Source of the DNA: Clostridia bacterium
GTDB lineage: Bacteria; Bacillota; Clostridia; Christensenellales; Pumilibacteraceae
Assembly (NCBI GenBank): GCA_017623435.1
Contig: JAGAPD010000023.1
Coordinates: 1 to 64,000, forward strand
Direction of reading: 5' to 3'
DNA length: 64,000 nucleotides
The notes beneath the pieces are model-generated. The model searched no databases and was not told where the DNA came from. It saw only the letters and a list, made by a program, of their open reading frames with translations. How positions within the stretch are numbered: position 1 is the stretch's first letter; the number at the start of each line of letters is the position of its first letter. The position numbers and the translations under genes were made by a program. Positions 7,834-16,460 of the stretch are shown here, in pieces.

Positions 7834-8568
7834 TTATAACGCGTTTTTCATTGAGTAAAGACCGGGGGTGGCGGTGGCGATAAAGCGTGCTGCTTTGATT
7901 GCGCCTTCAGCGAAAATCTTACGGGAGAGCGCGGTGTGAGAAAGGGTAATAATCTCGTCGTTGCCGGCAAAGATTACGTCGTGTTCGCCCACGATAGTGC
8001 CTCCGCGAACGGCGTGAATGGTCACGTCCTCTTTTTCTCGTTTGCTTTCGCCCTGTCTACCGTAAAGGTATTTTGCGTCCGTCTTGATTTTCTTAACCTC
8101 GTTTGCAAGCATAAGTGCCGTGCCCGAAGGCGCGTCCGCCTTTTGATTGTGATGCTTTTCGATAATCTCGATATCGAACTTGTCCGCAAGTGCCTTCGTT
8201 GCCGTCTCAACGAGCGAGAGAAGTAAGTTTACGCCTACGCTCATATTGCCCGAGCGAAGTACGGGCACGAGAGTGGATAAATCGGAAATTACCTTTTCGT
8301 CCTCTTCGCTATAACCCGTCGTAGCAAACACCACGCCTTTTTTGGTCGCTTTTGCAAGTTTAACTACCTCGCTAAGCAAGCACGCGCGCGAGAAATCCAC
8401 GATAACGTCAAAGTCCACGCTAATATCGCTGACGGAAGTAAAAGTGGGGATAGTGGGGTGAGCGACGATATCGTAACCGCCTACGACCTCGCAGTCGGTA
8501 TTACGGCAACAGTCCACGATAAAGTTTCCCATTTTACCTGATATACCGAATAAAAATATCTTAATCAT
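7834..8568 (-). CDS. dapB: 4-hydroxy-tetrahydrodipicolinate reductase
   Basis: Reduces the DapA product with NAD(P)H on the way to diaminopimelate and lysine. The 244-residue protein has the N-terminal nucleotide loop GISGKMG (residues 8-14) and the substrate motif EKHHNQKADAPSGTA near residues 148-162. AAGGAG precedes the start ATG with good spacing. It is the last gene of asd-dapA-dapB, 9 bp after dapA, and so falls under the lysine riboswitch. No dapL, dapD or lysA is in the window, so the later route cannot be stated. Confidence 0.95.
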   Translation of the reverse strand: MIKIFLFGISGKMGNFIVDCCRNTDCEVVGGYDIVAHPTIPTFTSVSDISVDFDVIVDFSRACLLSEVVKLAKATKKGVVFATTGYSEEDEKVISDLSTLVPVLRSGNMSVGVNLLLSLVETATKALADKFDIEIIEKHHNQKADAPSGTALMLANEVKKIKTDAKYLYGRQGESKREKEDVTIHAVRGGTIVGEHDVIFAGNDEIITLSHTALSRKIFAEGAIKAARFIATATPGLYSMKNAL

Positions 8569-8577
8569 AATAACTCC

Positions 8578-9456
8578 TTAAAGTAGAGCAAGTTTTTGCA
8601 TTTCGCCCAAAAGTCTGTTCGCGTTTTCTTCTTCCATTTCAGTTAAGGGAAGGCGCGGAATTCCGTTTCCGTAGCCGAGAAAAGACATAGCCTTTTTAAC
8701 GGGGATAGGATTAACCTCGCAAAACAGAGCGCTGATAAGCGGATTTAGCCTAAACTGAAGGTTTCTCGACTTTTCAATTTCGCCAGCTTTAAATAAAGCG
8801 CAGATATCGTGCATCTGACGGGGTACGACGTTGCCCGTAACGGAGATAACGCCCTTAGCCCCAAGCGCCATGCCCAAAAAAGTGAGCGAGTCGTCGCCAA
8901 GATAAACGTCCATTTTGTCGCCCACGAGTGAGCAAAGCTCCTGAATCTGCGACAGGTTTCCGCTCGCCTCTTTAATGGCCACGATATTTTCTACTTCGCA
9001 AAGCTTAAGCGCAGTCTGGGGCAAAAGGTTAACGCCCGTTCTGCCCGGAACGTTATACAAAATCACGGGAATAGAAATACTGTTAGCGATAGCGGTGTAG
9101 TGCGCGATAAGTCCCTTTTGCGTGCATTTGTTGTAGTAGGGCGTAACGTGAAGTACGGCGTCCGCGCCCCATTCTTGGGCTTTAACTGAATATTTAATAG
9201 CAGTAGCGGTGCAGTTTGATCCGCAACCCACGATAACGGGCACGCGCTTATTGATTTTAGCGATAGCGAACTTAATAACGGACTCTTTTTCTTCTTCCGT
9301 CATAGTGGACGGCTCGCCCGTCGTTCCGCACACGCACAAAGCGTCCGTGCCGTTTGCGATATTAAACTCAATCATTCTTTCGTAAGCGTCGAAATCAACG
9401 CCGTTTTCACAAAACGGAGTGGTCAATGCAACGCAAGAGCCTTCAAAAACAGTCAT
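8578..9456 (-). CDS. dapA: 4-hydroxy-tetrahydrodipicolinate synthase
   Basis: Condenses pyruvate with aspartate semialdehyde. The 292-residue TIM barrel shows the family motifs CGTTGEPSTM, YNVPGRTGVN and the Schiff-base lysine in VAIKEASGN. I set the start at the ATG of MTVFEGS (9454-9456), preceded by GGGAGATG, because the upstream ATG-less extension adds residues not seen in the family. It is the middle gene of the riboswitch-controlled operon. Confidence 0.96.
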   Translation of the reverse strand: MTVFEGSCVALTTPFCENGVDFDAYERMIEFNIANGTDALCVCGTTGEPSTMTEEEKESVIKFAIAKINKRVPVIVGCGSNCTATAIKYSVKAQEWGADAVLHVTPYYNKCTQKGLIAHYTAIANSISIPVILYNVPGRTGVNLLPQTALKLCEVENIVAIKEASGNLSQIQELCSLVGDKMDVYLGDDSLTFLGMALGAKGVISVTGNVVPRQMHDICALFKAGEIEKSRNLQFRLNPLISALFCEVNPIPVKKAMSFLGYGNGIPRLPLTEMEEENANRLLGEMQKLALL

Positions 9457-9489
9457 TTTATCATCTCCCGAGCACAAAGTGCTCATAAT

Positions 9490-10491
9490 TTACTTACTTA
9501 ATTTTGCTATAATTCTTTCAGCGATCTGAACCGCGTTGGTCGCAGCGCCCTTTCTGATGTTGTCTGCAACTACCCACATATTGATACCGCTGTCAACGCT
9601 GTCGTCAAGACGAACTCTGCCAACGAAAACCTCGTCGTGGTTTTCCGCCTCGAGCGCGGTGGGGTAAACGCCGTTAGCAGGATCGTCCATCAAAACGATA
9701 CCTTCCGCGTCAGCAAGCGTTTGCTTTACGCCCTCAAGCGTAACCGGGGAGTTAAATTCCACGTTTATGCTTTCGCTATGACCGTGGAAAACGGGCACGC
9801 GCACGGTTGTTGCCGTAATTTTAAGACTTTCGTCGCCCAAAATCTTTTTGGTCTCGAAAATCATCTTTTGTTCTTCCTTGGTGTAGCCGTTATCTAAAAA
9901 TACGTCGATATGAGGCAAGCAGTTACCAAAAATGGGCTTGGGGAACTTTTTGGGAGCAACGCCCTTAATTCCTTCCTCTAAATCCGTGTATCCGGCAACG
10001 CCCGCACCGCTTACCGCCTGATAGGTGGAGTAAACGATTCTTTTGATGCCGTACTTTTTGTGAAGGGGCGCAAGAGCAACTACCGCCTGAATGGTGGAGC
10101 AGTTGGGGTTAGCGATAATGCCGTTATTCCACTCGATATCGTTTGCGTTTACTTCGGGAACGACGAGGGGCACGGTAGGATCGGTACGCCATTGACTTGA
10201 ATTGTCAATAACGGTTGCTCCGCATTCAGCGAAAAGGGGAGCGAAAGCTTTGGAAGTGGACGCACCTGCGCTAAAAAGGGCGATATCCACCTTGGTGTCA
10301 CGAACGTTTTGTTCGTTAAGCTCGATAATAGTATATTGCTTGCCCAAAAACTCAATTTGTTTGCCAGCACTTCTCGCACTCGCGAAAAGGTAATAGTTTT
10401 CGACGGGCAAATTGCGCTCGGATAAAACCTGTAACATTTTTCTACCAACCATACCGGTTGCGCCAACGACGGCTACGTTGTATTTTTTCAT
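9490..10491 (-). CDS. asd: Aspartate-semialdehyde dehydrogenase
   Basis: Makes aspartate semialdehyde, the branch point for lysine/diaminopimelate, threonine and methionine. The 333-residue protein has the NADP loop GATGMVG near the N-terminus, catalytic Cys in NPNCST near residue 130, and the His of FHGHSE near 240. The start ATG (10489-10491) follows AAGGAG. It heads the operon asd-dapA-dapB and sits behind a lysine riboswitch and attenuator. Confidence 0.96.
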   Translation of the reverse strand: MKKYNVAVVGATGMVGRKMLQVLSERNLPVENYYLFASARSAGKQIEFLGKQYTIIELNEQNVRDTKVDIALFSAGASTSKAFAPLFAECGATVIDNSSQWRTDPTVPLVVPEVNANDIEWNNGIIANPNCSTIQAVVALAPLHKKYGIKRIVYSTYQAVSGAGVAGYTDLEEGIKGVAPKKFPKPIFGNCLPHIDVFLDNGYTKEEQKMIFETKKILGDESLKITATTVRVPVFHGHSESINVEFNSPVTLEGVKQTLADAEGIVLMDDPANGVYPTALEAENHDEVFVGRVRLDDSVDSGINMWVVADNIRKGAATNAVQIAERIIAKLSK

Positions 10492-10536
10492 AAAAATCTC
10501 CTTGTTAATATATGCGTAGAATTTAGTTGCCGACAT

Positions 10537-10576
10537 AAAAAAACGACCAACCCTTTGAGAAAAGCACAGGTTGACC
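10537..10576 (-). terminator. Attenuator hairpin of the lysine riboswitch
   Basis: Read on the minus strand, GGTCAACC (10569-10576) pairs with GGTTGGTC (10545-10552) with two wobbles, followed by seven T. It lies between the aptamer and asd, where lysine binding would favour termination. Confidence 0.75.
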
Positions 10577-10605
10577 GCTGATATACGTGGCAGTATATAG
10601 AAATC

Positions 10606-10774
10606 AAATAATGTGCTCCATTCTCAAGAATGACAGTTGCAAGGTATTAGCCTTAACACCCAACGCGCTCGTTTTTCGGCAAGACAAAGTGCGCTTCGGC
10701 GATGATGCCCTTTCCCCGAAAACCTGATGCCGTGGGTAAAATCGGTTACTGATGCTCAACGCTCCTCATTATTT
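10606..10774 (-). ncRNA. Lysine riboswitch (L box)
   Basis: The minus-strand leader of asd closes with an 8-bp P1 stem, AAATAATG (complement of 10767-10774) with CATTATTT (complement of 10606-10613). Inside are L-box signatures: GAGGAGCG near the 5' end, CATCAGTAACCG, GGGGAAAGGG, ATCGCCGAAGCGC, and a CTTGAGAATGGAG close to the 3' end. Its place before asd-dapA-dapB fits lysine feedback. The call rests on remembered L-box consensus, not on a covariance search. Confidence 0.88.
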
Positions 10775-10782
10775 ACGGGAGT

Positions 10783-10811
10783 ATGATAGCACATAAATGA
10801 ATACTTGTCAA
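10783..10811 (-). promoter_or_regulatory. Sigma-A promoter of the lysine riboswitch operon
   Basis: Minus strand TTGACA (complement of 10806-10811), 17-bp spacer, TATCAT (complement of 10783-10788), placed just upstream of the aptamer. Confidence 0.8.
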
Positions 10812-10841
10812 TCAAAATTATGTAAAATGCGGTCAAAACGA

Positions 10842-10870
10842 TTGAAAAAAATTAAATAATAGTATATAAT
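10842..10870 (+). promoter_or_regulatory. Sigma-A promoter of the 10.9-16.4 kb gene group
   Basis: TTGAAA (10842-10847), 17-bp spacer, TATAAT (10865-10870). The predicted start near 10877 leaves a 50-nt leader before the CTG-started gene. Confidence 0.75.
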
Positions 10871-10928
10871 TTATAATGAAGCGGAGTTTGCGCTTTTATT
10901 TACGGCGCAAAAAGCGAAGGAGCGAATT

Positions 10929-11738
10929 CTGAAAGAATTACAAACGCAAAAAATAGCGTCGGACGCTTATAAGCTTTTCGAGGCGTTTAAGACGCTTGAC
11001 GAAAAATACGCCGTCAAGGTTTTGCGCTCGGTTGGCGTCACGGGCGAGAGTGAATGGTCGTGGACGAAAAATAAGAAGAGCGTTCATATTTTGCTCGTAG
11101 CTTGCGCTCAAACGCTCCCCTTTGCTTTTTCACTCTTGTGCGCCTTTGCAAAAAACAAAGCGCCTCTGTCCGTCACGGTGGTAAAAAGCGATAGTGAATA
11201 CGACCGCGAAAATAGTAGTGAAGCTATTATCTCGCTAACTGACGGTAGCGGAAAAATAAGCGGAGGCGTAGGGCTGAGTGCAAGCGGTGGCGCAAAAATG
11301 CGCTTTACCTTAAAGGACGACGATCTCACGCTTTTGACTGTGCTTGAGAGTAAGTGTAACGAGCTGAGCTCAAACAAATTTCTCGTTGCGACGGAAAGAG
11401 AAGATAAAACGCTTACCGTAACGACCGCCTTTTTTGAAGAGAGCGAATGTGAACGCTTTGCAATAAAGACGGCGCACCTGACGCCGTACGAAAGCTTTTC
11501 GACGGAAATCGTGAAGGTATACGCGCCTCTTTATCAGGACTACGACGCGCTCACGAGAATAAGCGAGCTATCGCCCTATCAAAAAAGTGAACCGCAGTTT
11601 TCGTATCTACCTTTTATTCGTAACGACGGAAACTCGGACGTAAAACTTTTCGTAAATATCGGAGTAAGTGGAGAGCAAGAACACTTTTTGCTTACTGCAA
11701 ACGCAATAAAAATGATGCTTGTTAAGGAGAAAAACTAA
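10929..11738 (+). CDS. Hypothetical protein with probable CTG start
   Basis: A soluble protein of about 269 residues and unknown family. The frame has no ATG near its 5' end. The only well-placed ribosome binding site, AAGGAG (10917-10922), sits 6 bp before CTG 10929, and a consensus promoter lies 50 bp further up. A TTG at 11022 would give 238 residues but has no binding site. The extra residues (KELQTQKIASDAYKLFEAF) look like a natural amphipathic helix. Later parts are beta-rich and serine-rich. It is 2 bp before the YesL-like gene, which implies one operon. Confidence 0.7.
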   Translation: MKELQTQKIASDAYKLFEAFKTLDEKYAVKVLRSVGVTGESEWSWTKNKKSVHILLVACAQTLPFAFSLLCAFAKNKAPLSVTVVKSDSEYDRENSSEAIISLTDGSGKISGGVGLSASGGAKMRFTLKDDDLTLLTVLESKCNELSSNKFLVATEREDKTLTVTTAFFEESECERFAIKTAHLTPYESFSTEIVKVYAPLYQDYDALTRISELSPYQKSEPQFSYLPFIRNDGNSDVKLFVNIGVSGEQEHFLLTANAIKMMLVKEKN

Positions 11739-11740
11739 AA

Positions 11741-13072
11741 ATGGCAAAAGGATTGATGAACAGACTCATAATGGGTAAGGACAACTTGCCCGATTTCACC
11801 CCCGACAAATTACCGGGATCGCGCTTTGCCGTATTTAAGGACGTATTTTTCAACCGTATCGGCGCAATGGCGAAGATAAGCTTGCTTTGCTTGCTGTTTA
11901 TGTTGCCTGCAATCGCTTGGATTTTCTTTATGTCAATGACGATGTCCGTCGATTCGTCCATCATACCTTATTCGTCTAACCTCGGTATCGGTTATCCCGT
12001 AATAACCAACGCGGCTCTTATAGGCGAATACCGTACGTTTATGTATAACGTGCGTCTTTATTCGGTGCTTATCCCCCTTCTTATGATAGCGGGCGTAGGC
12101 TTTGCAGGCGCATTCCACGTTATGAAAATGCTCGCGTGGGGAGAGGGCGTTGCGGTAGGTACTACCTTCTTTCAGGGCGTAAAGAAAAACTGGTTCAGAT
12201 TTATTTGGATTTTCTTCTACCTCGGCATTTCGCTTTTCGTGCTTATGTTCAATATTACGGGCTTTAACGCACTTGGTTACAATATGGTGCTCAAAGTTAT
12301 TGCGCTCGTTTTGGCAATAATCCAGTTCGTTATTATGCTGTTTATGATGCTTTGGCTTTGTACGCAGGAGGTTACTTACAAGCTAAAAGCAATCCCCCTC
12401 ATCAGAAACAGCTTCCTTTTCACCATCGCTTTGGCTATCCAGACCTTGTTTATTATGGTGCTTTGCGCACTTCCTATCTTGCTTTTGATGCTCATTCCGC
12501 TTCAATTCGGCGTGTTCTTGTGGCTTATTTTCATCGTTTTAGGACCTGCATACATTATCTTGATTTGGACCGTTTACTCGCAATGGGCGTTCGACAGATT
12601 CGTCAACGACAAGGTTAAGGGCGCGGTTAAGAACAGAGGTATGTACGTTAAAAATCCCGAAACGGAAAAGCAGAGCGAAATCGAGCGTATCAAGGCGCGC
12701 AACACTCAGTACGGCGCGGCTTACGTTTCTCGCCGTCTTTCGAGCATTGACGACGGAAAAACTTTCACGCCTCTTGCAACTAACTTCTCGCGTAGCGACC
12801 TTATGAAAATGAACGAGGAAAAGGCGCAAATGCGTGAGGAAATTGATAGAGAAAAGGCTGAAGTTGACGCACAGCTTGAAGAAGAAATGATCGCTTACGA
12901 AGAGCAAAAAGCAGCGGAAAAGAAGAATAAGAAGAAAAAGAAGAACGCGGACAAGCCTCAGGAAATGGTGTTCGTTGAATACAAAAAGAAAAAGAAGAAA
13001 AAGCCTGACGAGGACGAAATCGCTACTATTCCCGTATCTGAGGAAGAATACGTGGACGAGGATAACGAATAA
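11741..13072 (+). CDS. YesL/DUF624-like multi-pass membrane protein with charged tail
   Basis: A 443-residue protein. The first 310 residues contain about six membrane helices, starting with FFNRIGAMAKISLLCLLFML and including the WGEGVAV and KKNWFRF spacing that recalls DUF624 (YesL) proteins. The last 130 residues are cytoplasmic, very rich in Glu and Lys, with coiled-coil character (EEKAQMREEIDREKAEVDAQ) and two poly-lysine blocks. AAGGAG precedes the ATG. The DUF624 link is by appearance only. Lying between unknown proteins and a TPR protein, it may scaffold an envelope complex. Confidence 0.8.
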   Translation: MAKGLMNRLIMGKDNLPDFTPDKLPGSRFAVFKDVFFNRIGAMAKISLLCLLFMLPAIAWIFFMSMTMSVDSSIIPYSSNLGIGYPVITNAALIGEYRTFMYNVRLYSVLIPLLMIAGVGFAGAFHVMKMLAWGEGVAVGTTFFQGVKKNWFRFIWIFFYLGISLFVLMFNITGFNALGYNMVLKVIALVLAIIQFVIMLFMMLWLCTQEVTYKLKAIPLIRNSFLFTIALAIQTLFIMVLCALPILLLMLIPLQFGVFLWLIFIVLGPAYIILIWTVYSQWAFDRFVNDKVKGAVKNRGMYVKNPETEKQSEIERIKARNTQYGAAYVSRRLSSIDDGKTFTPLATNFSRSDLMKMNEEKAQMREEIDREKAEVDAQLEEEMIAYEEQKAAEKKNKKKKKNADKPQEMVFVEYKKKKKKKPDEDEIATIPVSEEEYVDEDNE

Positions 13073-13078
13073 GAGAAT

Positions 13079-13804
13079 ATGTACGAAAAACTTGCGGAAT
13101 ACTACGATATGTTTATGGATGACGTTCCTTACGGGGCGTGGGTTTCCTATATTCGCAAATTCTTACCAAATGCTGGAAGAGGGCGTGACGTAGGGTGCGG
13201 AACGGGTAAATTTACCATTCCGCTATCGCGCCACGGCTACGAAATAACGGGTAGTGACGTAAGTGAGCAGATGCTCGCCTTGGCAAACGAAAACGCAAGG
13301 AGGGAGGGCGCAAGCGTCCTGTTTATCCGTCAGGACGCGACCGAGCTTTGTGACACTCGTCCGCTTGATTTTATCACCGCAAATTGCGACGTGGTAAATT
13401 ACCTTCGCCGTCCCGTTGACTTTTTTACGAAGGCGTATAAAAGCTTGAAAAAGGGCGGAGTTTTAGTGTTTGATATATCCACCGAATATAAACTCAAAAA
13501 CGTCTTGGGGAATAACGTTTTTACGCAAACGGAGGGGGACGTTACCTACGTTTGGGAAAATTTTTACTCGTCAAAAAGCAAAAAAGTGGATATGCGTTTG
13601 ACATTTTTTGAACGCTTACCGAATAATTATTATACTAAAAGCATTGACGAACAAACTCAGTACGCGCACAGCGAAAAAAGTATAATCGAGCAACTGGAAA
13701 AGGCTGGGTTTACGGATATAAAAGCGTACGGATTTTTATCCGAAAACGCTCCAAAAGACAAAGAAGAGCGAATACATTTCGTCGCTTACAAAACGGGAGA
13801 ATAA
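13079..13804 (+). CDS. Class I SAM-dependent methyltransferase
   Basis: A 241-residue methyltransferase of Rossmann type. The SAM-binding motif I is RDVGCGTGKFTIPLS near residues 35-50, motif II SDVSEQML near 58, and motif III FITANCDVVNYL near 97. The substrate cannot be read from the sequence; the fold resembles YodH/ubiE-like small-molecule methyltransferases. It begins 6 bp after the membrane protein and its TAA shares one base with the ATG of the TPR gene, so translation is coupled. Confidence 0.9.
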   Translation: MYEKLAEYYDMFMDDVPYGAWVSYIRKFLPNAGRGRDVGCGTGKFTIPLSRHGYEITGSDVSEQMLALANENARREGASVLFIRQDATELCDTRPLDFITANCDVVNYLRRPVDFFTKAYKSLKKGGVLVFDISTEYKLKNVLGNNVFTQTEGDVTYVWENFYSSKSKKVDMRLTFFERLPNNYYTKSIDEQTQYAHSEKSIIEQLEKAGFTDIKAYGFLSENAPKDKEERIHFVAYKTGE

Positions 13805-15573
13805 TGGCAAAAAAGATAGTAAAACTTAAAAACGACGCTAAATATTACTTTGACAAGGGCACGCAGTATAGCGACGGGGGCGAATACGTCCTCGCCATTG
13901 ATAATTTTTACTCGTCAATCGTTCGCGATCCGGGCAACCCCGTGCTTTTTAGTGAATTAGCGTACGCGTATCTGGCGCTTGGACTTGAGGACAAAGCGCT
14001 TGAATTTTACTTTTATCTTTTGTGCGCTGACAAGTACTCCGAGGTGGCGTACTTAGGACTCATCAGATGCTTTGCCGAGCGCAATTCGTCCGCAGCCTTG
14101 TACTATCTTAACAGAGGAATTGACCAAGGCGTTTTGAGCGAGGATTATCAGCTTGACGAGGGCATTGAGGTGCAGTTCGAGGAGCGAAGAAAAACGCCCT
14201 TTTCGCTTTACGACGGGCGTGACAATAGCGATCTTATCAACGTCGCGAAAGGAATGCTCGCAGGCGGAGAAAATGAGCTTGCCCGTCACGTGTACGAGGA
14301 AGTGCCTGACGACAGTAAGCAGTATGCAGAGGCAAAAAACGGCTTGGCGTTTATCGAGCTTAATAACGGAAATTACAGCGACGCCGCTGCTATTTGCGAC
14401 AAGGTGCTTGAACGCGAGCCCAAAAATTTCCCTGCGCTCAATACCAAAATGATAGCGCAGTCGCGCGGAGGCGACACCCAAGGCGCGCTTAAAACGGCGC
14501 AAATCATTGACGAATTAGAGGTTACCGACCTTCAATATTTGTACTCCGCCGCCACCTCGTTTATGGAAGCAGGACTGTACGAATATAGCGAAAAATACTT
14601 TGAAAAGGCGTATAACCTTGCGCCCTATCAACGCGATTGCACCTTAGCGTACGCCCTTCATCTTTACAATAGTGGCAAAAAAATAGAGGCGCGAGCGCAC
14701 CTTCTTGACCTTCGTAGGTTATATCCCGACGACAGCGTCGTAGCGTACTACGCGCGCACCGTGAACGCCGGCGAGAGCGAGTGGATAAAGCCCTCGTACA
14801 ACCTTCCTGTAAAGGAAAAGAAACGCCGCATAAACAATATCGAAAGCGTTTTTTCCGAGCTTAGCGACCTCAATAAAGTGCTTGACCGTCTTGCCGAGGA
14901 CGAGGACCTTTACGACAGCGTGACCTGGCTACTTGACAGCGAGGAGGGAAATATTGCCGAAAAAGTGGGCGTATTCCTTTGTCAGACGGACGAGTGGCAC
15001 CCGTACTTTGAGGAAAAGTTCGTAAATTACAAGGTTTCGCCTATGCTAAAACGCGAATGGCTGAATATCTACTTGTGCTTTAGCGAGTGCAAAAAATTTA
15101 AAATCGTAATAGGCTTCGTGCAAATGGAGCACGAAGCTACGCCCCCAAAGTGCGACGACAATTACCGCATGCGCGAGGCGTACTGGCGCTTTTACTCAAC
15201 GGCGGTGTTCGTTTGCCCGTCTTTTAAGAAAGAACTTCGCCGAGCGTATAAAAAAGCGGTAAAAATTATGAGCGCGCCCGATTTCGAGCCCTTTGATATC
15301 GACGTGGACGCTATGGCGGCGGTTTTGGCCAAGATGACGGGGCTGAAAAGCTTTGCCGACGACACGCTTTGCGCCAACCTGTTCAACTGCAAAAAGGAGC
15401 TTTACGAGGAGTATTTACAGCGTTTAGGCGTAAAAAAGAGCGGTGACGACCAGTTCAACGCCTTCCGCAACGAGCTTCTCAGCTACATAGAAGGGTTGGT
15501 CGACAAGGACGAAACGCCCGATAGTGAAAATCCTGATAGCGAAAAACCAAACGATACTGATAACAACGAATAA
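13804..15573 (+). CDS. Tetratricopeptide-repeat protein
   Basis: A 589-residue cytoplasmic protein. TPR-like helix pairs cover roughly residues 15-320 (for example YYFDKGTQYSDGGEYVLAI and YAYLALGLEDKALEF). The rest is helical without known motif, and the last 25 residues are acidic and low in complexity. TPR arrays bind proteins; the partner may be encoded beside it. It overlaps the methyltransferase stop by one base and is followed 13 bp later by the HEAT-like gene. Confidence 0.85.
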   Translation: MAKKIVKLKNDAKYYFDKGTQYSDGGEYVLAIDNFYSSIVRDPGNPVLFSELAYAYLALGLEDKALEFYFYLLCADKYSEVAYLGLIRCFAERNSSAALYYLNRGIDQGVLSEDYQLDEGIEVQFEERRKTPFSLYDGRDNSDLINVAKGMLAGGENELARHVYEEVPDDSKQYAEAKNGLAFIELNNGNYSDAAAICDKVLEREPKNFPALNTKMIAQSRGGDTQGALKTAQIIDELEVTDLQYLYSAATSFMEAGLYEYSEKYFEKAYNLAPYQRDCTLAYALHLYNSGKKIEARAHLLDLRRLYPDDSVVAYYARTVNAGESEWIKPSYNLPVKEKKRRINNIESVFSELSDLNKVLDRLAEDEDLYDSVTWLLDSEEGNIAEKVGVFLCQTDEWHPYFEEKFVNYKVSPMLKREWLNIYLCFSECKKFKIVIGFVQMEHEATPPKCDDNYRMREAYWRFYSTAVFVCPSFKKELRRAYKKAVKIMSAPDFEPFDIDVDAMAAVLAKMTGLKSFADDTLCANLFNCKKELYEEYLQRLGVKKSGDDQFNAFRNELLSYIEGLVDKDETPDSENPDSEKPNDTDNNE

Positions 15574-15586
15574 CGAGGAAAATAAA

Positions 15587-16378
15587 ATGGTAGATTTTGA
15601 CAAACTTTTTGAAGAATATTTCAGAAACTGGTACGCGAAAAACAAAAATAACCTCACTCCCGACGAGGCGGAAAACAGTCTGCCCGAGGTGTACGAGGAG
15701 TGGGTAACTACGCCTTGCAAAGAGCTTGACGGTCAGTCGCCCGAACAGTTTTTGCTCGCAATTACGGACGTAAAAGTGCTTATCGACGCGTTCAGCGAGG
15801 GCAACGACAGCTCGCTCCTTCTCGACAGAATGATGGATATGCCCGAGTGCGTGCCCTATCTAATTGACCTTATTAACAAAAACGAGAGCGCAGTAGTGAC
15901 CGTGTCCGCTATGGACCTTCTCGAAGAAATGAACGCCCAGCACCCCTTTGAAACGTACGTAAAAATGCTCGCGGACGAGAACGCAGACGACGCTATCCGC
16001 GAAAAATGCGCTGAAATCTTAAAGCAGTACGCCTCACTCGTAAAGGATAACCTTTTCCCCCTTATCGAAGGCGCAGGCGAAACCTTAAAGCAAATGATTG
16101 CCGAGATTTTAGTGGAAACGGACAAGGACGAGCGCACCTATAACCTTTTGCGTGATTTGTTCCTCTCGGGCAGTAACGTACCCTACGCCGCAGGGCTTAT
16201 CGGTAAGTACGGCGACGAGCGCGCAGCCGAGTTTTTATATCCGGCTCTCGACGTATGTAACTACCTTGAATTTATTGAAATTCGCAACGCAATCGAGCAA
16301 ATGGGCGGAGTAGTCGACGATAATTACCGCGACTTCTCCGACGACGAATTTTACAAGGCAATTAAAAACTTAAAATAA
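15587..16378 (+). CDS. HEAT-like repeat protein
   Basis: A 263-residue acidic helical protein. I chose ATG 15587 (MVDFDKLF) because GAGGA lies 8 bp upstream and the longer frame overlaps the TPR gene. The two-helix units from about residue 80 (for example SAMDLLEEMNAQHPFETYV and EILVETDKDERTYNLLRDLF) look like HEAT repeats. The first 50 residues resemble the entry helix of SEC-C or HEAT-type proteins. No enzyme motif is seen. A terminator at 16386 closes the operon. Confidence 0.82.
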   Translation: MVDFDKLFEEYFRNWYAKNKNNLTPDEAENSLPEVYEEWVTTPCKELDGQSPEQFLLAITDVKVLIDAFSEGNDSSLLLDRMMDMPECVPYLIDLINKNESAVVTVSAMDLLEEMNAQHPFETYVKMLADENADDAIREKCAEILKQYASLVKDNLFPLIEGAGETLKQMIAEILVETDKDERTYNLLRDLFLSGSNVPYAAGLIGKYGDERAAEFLYPALDVCNYLEFIEIRNAIEQMGGVVDDNYRDFSDDEFYKAIKNLK

Positions 16379-16385
16379 CGAAAAA

Positions 16386-16422
16386 TGCAAAACGACGGGG
16401 TACGTTATGCCCCGTTTTTGCA
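16386..16422 (+). terminator. GGGTACGT-family terminator
   Basis: TGCAAAACG...ACGGGG / CCCCGTTTTTGCA hairpin with GTACGTTATG between the arms and a T run inside the right arm. Confidence 0.8.
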
Positions 16423-16460
16423 AAAACACATCAAAACTCCAAAATAAGGGAGGTTAAACT

